A DNA stretch of 64,000 nt, from NCBI RefSeq assembly GCF_022682495.2, contig NC_071396.1, positions 21,201,735 to 21,265,734 on the forward strand, read 5' to 3'. Source of the DNA: Desmodus rotundus (Eukaryota > Chordata > Mammalia > Chiroptera > Phyllostomidae). A model generated the notes under the pieces. The model did no database searches, was not told the DNA's origin, and saw only the letters and a list, made by a program, of their open reading frames with translations. The position numbers and the translations under genes were made by a program. Below, piece by piece: positions 11,060 through 20,916 of this stretch (position 1 is its first letter; every line of letters starts with the position of its first letter).

Positions 11060-14000
11060 AACACTCCCTTTCTGGACCAAATTGCACAAACAGTCACAAG
11101 GTCTCTCCCCGCTATGATCCACGCCCTTGAACGTGCCTTTGCAGCTCCTTCCATCAAGAGGCGGAGTCAGAACTTCCCTCCTTTTCAGGCTAATATTCTG
11201 TTGTCTGTATATATTACAGTTTGCTTGTCTATTCATCATTGGTGGCTGTTTGGGCCACTTCCACAGCATTGCCGTTGTGAATAGCTGCTTTTCACATGGG
11301 TGTACATCCACGTCTTCGAGACCTGCTTTCAGTTCTCTTGGGCATACAGCCAGAAGCGGGACTGCTGGACCACGTGGTAATTTCATTTTTAACTTTTTAA
11401 AGAGCTGCCGTATTGTTCTCCGCAGCATCTTTACCAATTCATATTCCCACCCACAGTGCACGGCGGTTCTAATTCCTCCATACCCTCGCCGACGCGTGTT
11501 ATTTCCTGGGTTATTTGCTTTTTTCACAGTAGTCATCCTGATGGGCGTAGGGTGGTGTATCATTGTGGTTTTGATTTGCATTTCCCTAGTGATGAGTGAT
11601 GTTGAGTGTCTTTCATGTGCTTATTGGTTATTTGTGTGTCTGCTTCAGAGAAATGCCTATTCAGGTCTTTCCCCCCTTTTGAATTGGGTTCTTTTTATTG
11701 TTGCTGAGTGTTAAGAGTTCTCTGTAAATTCTGTATATCAATCCTTTATCAGATACATGACTTGAAAATGCTTTCTCCCTTTCTGGGGGTGGATGTTTTA
11801 CTTTGATGATGTCTTTGGTGCACCAAATTTGTACATTTTTATGAAATCTAACTTGTCGATTTCTTTCTTTTGTTGTTTGTGCCTATGGTATCACATCCAA
11901 AGCAATAATTGCCAAATACAATGTCAGGAAGCTTTTGTCCTATGTGTTCCACTAAGAGTTTACAGTTTTAGGTTTTACATTTAGGTTTGGAACCCATTTG
12001 GGGTGAATTTTTGTAGCTGGTGTTAGGGAAAGGTCTAACTTCATTCTTTTATATCTGGGTATCCAGCTTTCCCAGCCCCATTCGTTGAAAAGATTGCTTT
12101 TTCCTCATTAAATGATCTTGTCACAAATTACACACATACACACTATATGTATACATAGGTGTGTATATGTATGTATACTTATTTCTGGGCTAAATATAGA
12201 TATCTATTTATTTATTTCTGGGCTTTCGATTCTCGCCCATTGGCCTATACGTCTTTATCAAGTACGACACTGCTTTGATTACTATAGTTTTATAGTGAGT
12301 TTTGAAAGCAAGAAGCGGGAGTCCTCCAGCTGTGTTCTTTCTTTTTGGTGAGTGTTCTGTCTACTTAGGGTCCCTCAAGATTCCATGCAAATTTTAGGAT
12401 GGGTTTTTCCACATCTGCCAAAAGCATCCTTGGGATTTTGATAGGGATTGTATTGACGCCGCAGATCATTCTGAGTAGTATTGGCACCGCGGCAAAATGA
12501 AATTTTCAGTCCGTGAACATGGAACCCATTTCCATTTGTTTATGTCTTTAATTTATTTCAGCAATGTTCTGTAGGCTACATTGTGCAAGTTTTTACCTCC
12601 TTGGCTAAGTACTAAGTGTTTTATTCTTTTTGATGGTATTCTGTATGGCATCACGTTGTACATTGTTTCTGCAATTTCCTTTTCAGTTTGTTCATTGTCA
12701 GTGCCTAGAAATGCAACAAGTTGTGTGGGTTGACTTTGTATTCTGCTACTTTACTGAATCTATTTATTAGTTCTAATGGTTTCTCTGTGGAATCTTTAGG
12801 GTTTTCTACATGGAAGATCATATCATTTGTGATCAGATATAATTTTATTTCTGCTTTCCAGTTTGGATGCCTTTTATTCTTTCTCTTGACTGATTGCTCT
12901 GTCTAGGACTTCCCATACTATGTAGAACAGAAGTGGCAAAAACAAGCATTCTCATATTTTTCCTGATCTTGAAAAAAATCATCAGTCTTTCACCATGAGT
13001 ATGATGTTCACTGCGAATTTTCCATATGTGGCCTTTATTATATTGAGGGTTTATCTTCATATTCCTAGTTTGTTGAGTGGTCTTATAATGAACGGGTGTT
13101 AGATTTTGTCAAAAGCTCAAATGCTTTGTTTAAAAAAACCACTGAGGCTACCATAGGGTTTCTCCTTCCTTCATTCAGTTAACGTGGGAGATGAATGTTC
13201 GTATGTTCAACCATCCTTGTGCACAAGGAATGCAGCTCACCTGGTCATGGTTTTCTAAGATGCTGGATTGTGTTGCTAGCATCTTACTGAAGACTTTTTG
13301 GTCAGTGTCATAACGACTGTTGGTCTGTAGCTTTCTTTTCCTGTAGCGGCTTGCTGGCCTCGGTACCATCAGTAAACCTAGAATGAGTGAGAAAGTGTCG
13401 GATCTAGTTGGCTCATGGTTGCTGAAGTCCTCCATTTCCTTACTCACCCCTGTGTGCTTGTTCTATTCGTTATGGAGAGTGGGGAGGGATACTGAAGCCT
13501 CCAACTACTGATGTAACACTGTCTCTCTCTCCCTTCAAATCTGTCAGCTTTTGCTTCCTATGTTTTGATGGTCTGTTATCCGATACATAAATGTTTACAA
13601 TAGTTATATGTTCGTGCTGTATGTAACCTTTCATTGGTATATAATATTCTTCTTTCTCTCTTGTAATTTTTTTAGTTAAAGTCTATTTTGTGTGATATTA
13701 GTGTAGCCACTCTTGCTACCTTTTGGTTACTATTTGCATGAAATATCTTTTTCTATGCTTTCATTTTGAAACTATTTGTGTCTTGGGTCTTAAGTGAGTC
13801 TCTTGCAGATAGCATATAGTGGGATCACGTGTTTTTCTGGCATTATGCCGATCTTTGTCCTTTAATTGGAGGGCTTACACCATTTACAGTTAAAACAATA
13901 TGGAGAAAGAGGGACTTCTGCATTGTGCTGCTGGGTTTTGAATGCCCTCTAGCTTCCTTTGTCCCTCATTTCCTGTCTTACTGTCTTCCTTTTGTGTTTT

Positions 14001-14640
14001 ACTTGATACTTACCTTTCATCAAATTTGGGAAGTTTTCAGCCATTTTTTCTTCAAATGTTATTTCCCTCCCTTTCTCTCTTTTCCTTTTGGGACTCCTAC
14101 AAGGAGTCCTTAAGTTCTGTTTACTTGTCCTTTTTCCTTTCAGTTGCTCAGACTAGCTGGTCCCCTTGCTCTGTCTTCAAGTTTGTGGGTCCTTTCTTCC
14201 GCCTGCTCACATCTGTCTCGGAGCAGTGAAGTTTCTAGTTCAGCCATTGTACTTTTCAGGTCTGGAATTGTGTTTTGCTTTCTTTTTAGGTTTTCGATCT
14301 CTTTACTTATATTTCCATTTTGACCACACATCCTTCTGTTGACTTTCTCCACATCTTCCTTTAGTTCTTTGAGCCTCTTTTATATGGTTGTTTTCAAGTC
14401 TTTGTGTAGTATTTCTGCAGCCAGGTCTTTTCTCAGGGACTGTTTCTATTGATTTATTTTTTTTCCCTTTGAACAGTCCATAATTTTCTGGGTGTTGTAT
14501 ACCTCATGATTGCTGTTGGTGGTAAAAACTGGACATTTGAATCTAATAATGTGGTAATTCTGGAAATCAGATTCTTTCCCTTCCACAGCGTTTGCTGTTG
14601 ATTGTTTTTGTTTTCTGTTTTTTTTTTTTTAAGTTGCCGT
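11060..14640 (-). mobile_element. Long decayed L1 (L1M-type), antisense
   Basis: An old L1 lying on the minus strand, so plus-strand reading runs from 3' to 5' of the element. 11060-11240 holds 3'UTR and ORF2-end wording. 11240-11590 encodes the ORF2 C-terminal domain: the frame starting at 11581 begins MQIKTTM and keeps the order of the zinc-knuckle region, but most of its cysteines are lost. 12845-13447 retains reverse-transcriptase stretches, for example NIRTFISHVN and HDQVSCIPCAQGWLNIR near 13180-13260. 13480-13950 matches the endonuclease region. 14030-14620 is ORF1/5'-region-like, with a charged coiled-coil frame at 14140-14352. Frameshifts, stops and missing segments make it non-functional. 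A CA/TA-rich expansion at about 12119-12200 interrupts ORF2. Confidence 0.85.
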
Positions 14641-15469
14641 GGGCTCTCTCTGTGCCAAGGATCAGCGGAGGTGCACACGTAAACTCTCCCCAGGTTCTTC
14701 CGGAGCCCACACCTTTTCCTGAGCATGGACGGTCAGTGTCTAACTCTCCCCGTACCTAGAGTTGCTTGTGAATGTCCCAGTCTTTCATGTCAGTCCCTTG
14801 AAAGGTGAAAAGGAAGGAAATGATGGGAGGAAGGGATGCACTGGCCTTTTACATCGCACGGCATTTCACGGCGGGGGGGAGGTCTAACAAGAGTGGCCAC
14901 CTGCCTCTGTGTGGTTGGACGCAGCAACCAGTGCTCAGTGCGCCACCCCCTGGTACCTGGAGGAGAAGGTTGCTCTTTCCCATCCTCACTCCACGAATCT
15001 GTGTGCAGCTGCCCCTGGGACCCACAGACCACTCCCGCCACAGGGCTGGGGGTGGGAGATGGCGGCTGCTGCTGTGCTAAGAACTGAAATTGACAAAAGT
15101 TAATTGAAATTTATGACCCAATCTTTTTTCTAGAAGTTGTAAGCTATCGGGAAATCCCAGAGTTCCAAAATAGCTACATCAGACAGATTCGGTCAGTGTA
15201 ATTTTTGCCTAGGTGGGAGGACAGACTCCTGGTGTTTCTTCATCTGCCACCTGCCCATCATCTTCTCCCGGGAGAGTTAATATGAGCTGTCAGCTCTGAA
15301 CAGCAGTCACAACCTTCTGAGTGATGTTTATGTGTCCATCTGGTACAAAACTACCTACGACCACAGCCTTCTTCGGTTCCCGTCCAGGCAAAAACTTATG
15401 GAGGAGACAGATAACTTTTCTCCAAGATCCATTCTTACCTTTCCAAGGACTGCAGCCAGATGCCACGCG
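14641..15469. other. Unique sequence, possible L1 5' remnant at left
   Basis: 14641-14800 may still belong to the L1 5' region, but I cannot support it firmly. The rest is unique and GC-moderate, with no recognisable gene. Confidence 0.4.
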
Positions 15470-15655
15470 ATTCCAATGGCTTTCCGCCACTTACTAGCTG
15501 TGTAAACCTAGACAAATCATCGACTATCTCTGCCCGCGTTTCCTCATTTGCAAAACAATGATACTTCTAGTATCTCCCTGGCTATTGTAAGGCTAAGATG
15601 ATAAAACAGTAAAAACTTACTATTTCATAGTAACTGGCATCCAAAAAATTCAGTC
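15470..15655 (+). mobile_element. MIR SINE
   Basis: Well-preserved MIR in sense orientation. It has 'gccacttactagctgtgtaa' at about 15486, then a 'tttcctcatttgcaaaacaa' block, then 'attgtaaggctaagatgata' before the 3' end. No TSD is visible. Confidence 0.75.
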
Positions 15656-16333
15656 ATGTAAAGTATAGGTCAAAGTTTAGCAAGGTGAGTGAAGTGCAGG
15701 GAAGCCTGGGCAGAGAGCTGGCTGGGATTTCGAGGGAAGGGCTTTGCAATAGAAACGCCTCCTGACTCTGCCGCAGTTGATGTCACATGATACCGTCTGA
15801 TACCGTCTGATGTCACAAACATCAGCAGGGATAACAGTATAGCAATTCCTGCAATCTCTCAGTTACTTGGCACCTGCTTTGTCCGCCTGATCCAGAGATG
15901 TCGCTGGGCAGGGAGGATTTCGAGAATACTGGGACCTGACCTCTGATGCCTCCACTTCCAGAGATGAGGCTGTCTGCTCTCTCCCTGCTCAGGCTCTCTC
16001 TCTGCTGCCCACGCCTGTAGGGAAGGCCCACGCCACTCTCCCCCTCGGTGGTGAGAGTCCAGAGTACGGGGCGAGCTATTTGCAGCTGCGCCGACGAGGG
16101 CCGTCTCCTCCAGGAATGACAGAGCAACAGGTTAGATGGAGCCTGGGGCTCTGGGGGCCCTGTGGAGCAAAGTGGGCTACTCCAGGAGCTATTGGTTTGG
16201 ACATAAGTAAAATAAATGTCCATCTTACTTAAGCTGCTGTTATTTTTATCTCTGCCAGTCAAACTAGTATTCTCACCAACAGCCCTGTTTTCTTAATTAA
16301 TGCCAGTTTCCTGATGAGTAGGAAGACTGAACG
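15656..16333. other. Unique sequence with a small direct repeat
   Basis: A 10-bp unit (gataccgtct) occurs twice in tandem at about 15789-15809. The stretch at 16215-16270 vaguely resembles the 3' end of a MaLR-type LTR, but I do not call it. A 146-codon minus-strand frame over this block is unrecognised. Confidence 0.4.
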
Positions 16334-16885
16334 TGTGTGTTTCCTATTGCTGCTGTAACAGGGGACCACAACGTAGTGGCTGAAAGCCACGAGATCTATT
16401 GTCTTTTGGTTCTGGAGGTCAGAAGCCCTAAAACCCAGGTTTCAGCACTGCTGTGTCCCTGCTGGGGATGCTCAGGGAGGCTGTGTTTCCTGCCTCTCCA
16501 GCTTCTGGAGAGGCTATTCACTCATGGAGGCTACTCTTCACTCATGGAGGCTGCTCCTCACTCATGGAGGCTACTCCTCACTCATGGCTGCTTCCTCGGA
16601 CTTGAAAGCCGGCCCTGGTGGGTGAGTCCTCACATCACATCCCCCACCCTTGCTTCTAGCATCACATCTGCCCTGGACTCTCTGTTTCTGCCTCTTCCAC
16701 ATACAAGGGCTCTTGTGACTATATTGGGCTCAGCTCAACAATGCAGAAAAATCCCTCCATCTTAGGGCCACTCAATTGGCCAACTTAAGCCCATCTGCAT
16801 CCTTAATTCCCCTTTGCTATGCAACCCACATATTCACAGATTCGGGGGTGCGGACAACTTTGGAGGCCATTGTTCTGCTACCACA
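16334..16885 (-). mobile_element. MLT1-type LTR (ERVL-MaLR), antisense
   Basis: Read on the minus strand it starts with 'tgtggtagcagaacaatggc' (complement of 16866-16885). It continues through a 'gaatctgtgaatatgt' block, the 'gcaaaggggaattaagg' block and a 'ccaatatagtcacaagagcc' block, and ends in the 'ttacagcagcaataggaaac'-like 3' terminus near 16340. These are MLT1 hallmarks. The plus-strand open frame at 16337-16765 lies wholly inside it and is not a gene. It carries an internal 20-bp minisatellite, listed separately. Confidence 0.8.
16516..16588. repeat. 20-bp minisatellite inside the MLT1 LTR
   Basis: Three full copies plus a partial copy of a 20-bp unit (ctcatggaggctactcctca and near-identical variants) begin at 16521. 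It is a local tandem expansion inside the LTR, since canonical MLT1 does not have it. Confidence 0.9.
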
Positions 16886-16945
16886 CTAAACAACCAGGCT
16901 TTTAAGAACCCCCTTCTTCTTCCTGTGCACTGAAGCCCTGGAATT

Positions 16946-17151
16946 CTTTTTAAAGATTTTATCTATTTGTTTCAGAGACAGGGGAAGGGAGGAAGAAGGA
17001 GAGGGAGAGGAACATTGATCGGTTGCCTCTCGCACATACCCCGACCGGGACCAAACCTGCAATCCCGGCTGGTGCCCTGGCCAGGAGCCGAACCTGCAAC
17101 CTTTCCCTTTGTGGGACGATGCCCAACCTACTGAGCCACACCAGTCAGGGC
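16946..17151 (-). mobile_element. Bat tRNA-derived SINE (VES-like), antisense
   Basis: On the minus strand it starts with a 'cctgactggtgtggctcagt' head (A-box region), has a duplicated B-box-like section, 'gcgagaggcaaccgatcaatg', a CT-rich stretch and an aataga/taaaatcttt tail. It is flanked by a strong TSD: tgaagccctggaatt at 16931-16945 and tgaagcctggaatt at 17152-17165 (one base missing). The intact TSD shows a discrete insertion. Confidence 0.9.
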
Positions 17152-17317
17152 TGAAGCCTGGAATTTTAATGTCAGAGAGACATTGCTCTTTGTCACAGTG
17201 CCCCTGTGGCAGACAGCAGTGAGCCTTCAAGACCGTGACTTGCTGAGCTCCCGTAGTTCTCGTTCCCACATTCTAAGTAACAGTGTGACCGAGAATTACA
17301 AGCCACACAAACCAGTG

Positions 17318-17648
17318 CAGTTGACCCTTGAACAACCCAGGGGCAGGGGCGGGGTGCCGAACCCCCGTAAAGTTGAGAATCCACGTATAACTTTCGACAC
17401 CCATAAAACTTAACTCCTAATAGTTTCCTGTTGCCCAGAAGCCTTGCAGATGACATAACCAGCCCATTAGCCCATATTTTCTGTGTTACGTGCATTTATA
17501 CTGTGTTCTTACAATAAAGTAAGCTAGAGGGAAAATGCCATGAAGAAAATCATAAAGAAGAGAAAATACATTTCCAGTATTTATTGGAAAAAATTTGTGT
17601 GTAAGTGGGCCTGTGCATTTCAAATCTACACTCTTCAAGGGTCACCTG
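17318..17648. mobile_element. Tigger-like (pogo) MITE
   Basis: A 331-bp non-autonomous DNA element. The left terminus is cagttgacccttgaacaac at 17318-17336. The right terminus is its near-perfect inverted copy, with 'cttcaagggtcacctg' ending at 17648. The interior retains the family wording 'ttacaataaagtaagctaga' near 17510 and 'aagagaaaatacatttccag' near 17557. It has no transposase. The expected TA target duplication has decayed. Confidence 0.85.
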
Positions 17649-17929
17649 AAGAGACGAAATCATATTTTCCTCCAAGACTCATCATCCTTCAGCCCGCAGG
17701 CTTGTAAAACTTATTTTTTTCGGTTGGTTGATATTCTCATTGCAAGCTCTTTATGAGCTGTGAGCCTCCAGCCCTCTCGAGCTCATACGTAACAGAGCCT
17801 GGGTCCCATAACAGGAGAAAGCCACACATTGAACCAGGTTTCTTCTACTGACAACCCAAGAATTCCAACTGCGTCTTTAAACCGTGTGGTGCTGGTGAAG
17901 CAGGATGCCACCATGGACAAGGCACACGC

Positions 17930-18150
17930 GTGTGAGGTTGAAAGCACTGGGAGAAACCACCTCTACGATTTATTGCTCGTGTGACCTTGGGCCGGTTACT
18001 TAAGCTCTCTCCACCTCAGTTTCTATTCTTCGTTTGCAACATTTATTTCTTACATACACCGTAGGGCTCTTAAGAAGATCGTAGATGATATAATAAAACC
18101 ATTTCTCATAACTCATGTCCAACAAATAGTAGCTCTTATGACTATTTAAC
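17930..18150 (+). mobile_element. MIR SINE
   Basis: Sense MIR with 'gtgtgaccttgggccggtta' at about 17978, then 'cttaagctctctccacctca' and a downstream 'aacaaatagtagctcttatg' tail. The middle is diverged. Confidence 0.7.
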
Positions 18151-18413
18151 CGCCAAGTAGGTGCATTCAGCATGGCACACGTAAATTAATTATTAAAACT
18201 CTGCAGCACACCAAAAAATATATTCTATTTTTGGCCTACATGACACAAAACTAGGCATCATTTTTATGCATTCACCCTGGAGGGCTATGGTCGGGTTGGC
18301 TGAGGTCGTTTTTTTTATTTGACAATCTAGGGGAAAGAGGTCAGTGCCCCTGACTCAGTAGTCAGGTGCTGGATCACTAACAGCCCCCGCAGCACAGCGG
18401 TTGCAAATCACTG
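18151..18413 (-). mobile_element. Probable bat hAT-type MITE, antisense
   Basis: The right end reads 'cggttgcaaatcactg' at 18398-18413, the inverted form of the hAT 'cagtgattt...caacc' terminus. The interior has 'aaaaaatatattctattttt' near 18214, 'gcatcatttttatgcattca' near 18256 and 'gaggtcagtgcccctgactc' near 18338. That wording matches a short non-autonomous hAT family I associate with bat genomes. The left terminus is blurred and no 8-bp TSD is obvious. Confidence 0.55.
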
Positions 18414-18509
18414 TGGTAGAGCCTGGCTGCCGTCCCCCATGCTGGCCTCGGGAGCGGTTAAAGAAGCGGAAAACTCAAAGCCTGTGTTGGAGACAGTTGG
18501 TGCCTAATA

Positions 18510-18554
18510 AGAACTCTTGATGGGGGGAAATTGGGACAACTGTAACAGAACAAC

Positions 18555-18556
<2 letters not shown>
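18510..18556 (+). mobile_element. Very short L1 3' tail
   Basis: 'aaattgggacaactgtaaca' at about 18527-18546 is nearly the same as the end of the L1 3'UTR at 45172-45192. It seems to be an extremely 5'-truncated L1 insertion. Its A-rich tail probably seeded the neighbouring (GAAA)n tract. Confidence 0.5.
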
Positions 18557-18650
<94 letters not shown>

Positions 18651-18652
18651 AT
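18557..18652 (+). repeat. (GAAA)n microsatellite, about 24 units
   Basis: An uninterrupted tetranucleotide tract of about 96 bp. It lies directly between an L1 tail and a SINE head. Minus-strand open frames over it (Leu/Phe/Ser repeats) are artefacts of the repeat. Confidence 0.97.
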
Positions 18653-18656
18653 TCCC

Positions 18657-18838
18657 AACCCTGGCTGGTGTGGCTCAGTGGATTGAGCTCTGGCCTGCGA
18701 ACCAAAGGGTTGCCAGTTCAATTCCCAGTCAGGGCACTTGCCTGGGTTGCAGGCCAGGTCCCCAGTAGGGGGTGCACAAGAGACAACCACACATTGAAGT
18801 TTCTCTCCTTCTCCTTCTCCTCCTTCCCCTCTCTCTAA
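18657..18838 (+). mobile_element. Bat VES-type SINE
   Basis: Sense copy. The head is 'ccctggctggtgtggctcag'. The B-box-like agttcaattcc is at 18715-18725, followed by 'cagtcagggcacttgcctgg', 'ccaggtccccagtagggggt' and a CT-rich tail. It lacks the usual aataaataaa 3' end. A possible short TSD (aaagaat) sits at about 18645-18652 and again shortly after the element. Confidence 0.9.
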
Positions 18839-20728
18839 GTCCACAAAGGCAAAGAATGTGTAAAGAATGCAAAGTCAGAACATCACGTCCAGCACAGACC
18901 CCTGGACCTCGCTAACAACGTCATGGCTGTTCAGCCAGGTCACTTTCAATGTCTCCTTTGGACTCAGTGTACTTGGGGGCCCAAAGGCCCTGTGAACTGA
19001 AACAAAATGGCAGGCAGCCGATTGGAAGAGAAATTACACACAGAACATACAGGAGGCAGTCACTCTGGCCATGAAAATGGGCCAAAAGGGAGGCATTTAC
19101 TACAATCGGCTGAGTACAGAGCTAAATTATTGCCCCTGGAATGCCAGCAGGGCCGAGCTGGCTACGCAACCCTACTGAAAATCTTCCCTTTTGTTCCAGT
19201 ATTCCCGACACATTCGCTTTGCGTCTTTCTCTCTGGGAGCTAGCAGGAGAGTCACGAGTGGGGGGCTGCGGCAGGCAATTGTGCACAGAGAACGTACCAT
19301 CGTCCGTCAGACCCCAGCGGGAACAAATCACACGTCCACCAATGACTTCCTAGCAGAATTGACTTCCGTTTGGGGAAAGGGACAAGCAGCGGCAGTGTCC
19401 CCTTTCTCGGGGACATCCTGTCATGTAGAGTGATGGGCTGAAGTACACTGGGGCATAGCACGCCCAGCAACCGCCGGCAGAGACAGGCTGTGAGCGAGAG
19501 GCTGCCCACGGTGACAGCTCCCGGCGGAATGGGGGGGGCTGGAAGATGAGCCTGGGGAGGCTGGCTGACGTTTGTTTCGCTTCTAATGGGCGACCAGCGA
19601 GCTCGTACTCCGTGGAGAATGACAGGCCATCTCTGATACCGGCAAACACCGAAGGGGGTGTCGTAAATGTGGAGCGTGAATAGTTAGGGGAGGCAGGGCT
19701 CCCAGTTGCTGGGAAAGCACCACAATGCTAGCTGAGGAGCACAGGGAATCAAGCCCGTGGAGTTGTCCCACGGGGTCCCACGGGGAGGCTCCAGTGTCGG
19801 AAACAAGCTGCCCACCATCTGAATAAAAGTTTAAAAATGAGGGAAATCAAGCAGATGTGCTAGTTTCCCTTCCACATCCCATTCAAATTCTCTTATGGCT
19901 AGCAATAGCAGGAGATTGATTAGAAATTATTTCTGAAGGCAATAGCGTGAGGGCTCATTACAGAAACACCCTGCACTTCCCCGTCTTTGGGGGTTTGCTG
20001 CCTCTATGACCCCGGTTGTCACTTTTCATTTCTGTTGAGGCGTCTCCAGAGGGAGACTTAGGAAGAGCTCAGCACGTGTTAGAGTTTTACTTTTAAAACT
20101 GTTGCCTCCACCCTTCGCTGGGCTGGCAATGCGATTGGGTTGCTGCAGGAGCAGGATCTGAACCAGCAGAACCGGCCTCTGAGTTTTCAGTTTTCTTCCC
20201 CAGGGGCCTGGGGGTGCATAGAGGTTTATGTACGTGCTTCTCAGTTTTTAACAACTCAAAGAAAGATGCGTGAGAATACGAATCAAATGCTTTGCCAAGA
20301 ATCAACCACCAATAAATATTTATTCAATGAAAGGAAGGAAGAAAAAGAAAAGAAGAGAAAACCAAGAGAACAAAGAGGAAGGAAGGAGAAGGAGAGAGGG
20401 TGGAGGAGCTAAGGGAACGGGCGCTTCCTGCCGAAAGGGAAGGGCTTCTGGTCTCCATTGGGGTAATTCCGGTACCCGATGAAGAAGACAGTTCCTGTGT
20501 GATTGCAACCATGTTTCGTGCTGGAAAGTCCACTGGACTCAGGCTCAACTCAGTCCCAAGCCTTGTTTTTTTAAAGCAGCTTTAACATCAAAGCATTGTT
20601 AACCCCTTGCCTTCAGCTGTCTGGAAAGGAGACTTCGGTTCCCCTTCACACCTTCCTGACTCATCGCTTCCTTATCCAGAGTCTCTTATCTCTTAATTAA
20701 TCTGGGGGCTGGCAGAGGCCCTCGTCAC
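18839..20728. other. Unique sequence with one GA-rich tract
   Basis: No gene recognised. A purine-only tract at about 20329-20403 (gga/gaa repeats) explains Lys/Glu-rich open frames there. A 10- to 11-bp duplication (gtcccacgggg) occurs at 19768-19789. Confidence 0.45.
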
Positions 20729-20916
20729 AGGATTGCCAGATCAAATATGACACTGAGTCAAATTTGAACTTCCAATAAACCGCAAATTATTCTTAGTGTG
20801 AGCATGTCCCAACTGTTACCTGGGACATACGCGTACTAAAAAAGTACTTGCTGTTTATGGGAAATTTAAACTTAACTGGGTGTCCTGAATTTTTGTTTGC
20901 TAAAGCTGGGAACACT
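20729..20916. mobile_element. MER53-like palindromic MITE
   Basis: The element is roughly a long inverted repeat. 'aggattgccagatcaaatat' at the left mirrors 'tttgtttgctaaagctggg' at the right. 'acttccaataaaccgcaaat' mirrors 'ttgctgtttatgggaaattt', and 'gcatgtcccaactgttacc' sits near the centre of symmetry. This is the MER53 type of layout. There is no coding capacity. Confidence 0.75.

Noticed and set aside
11006..11581. 191-residue minus-strand frame resembling an L1 ORF2 C-terminus
   Set aside because: A genuine L1 remnant, but not an active gene: the element is frameshifted and incomplete, and the cysteine motif has decayed.
18458..18844. Leu/Phe/Ser-repeat protein
   Set aside because: Translation of the (GAAA)n microsatellite.
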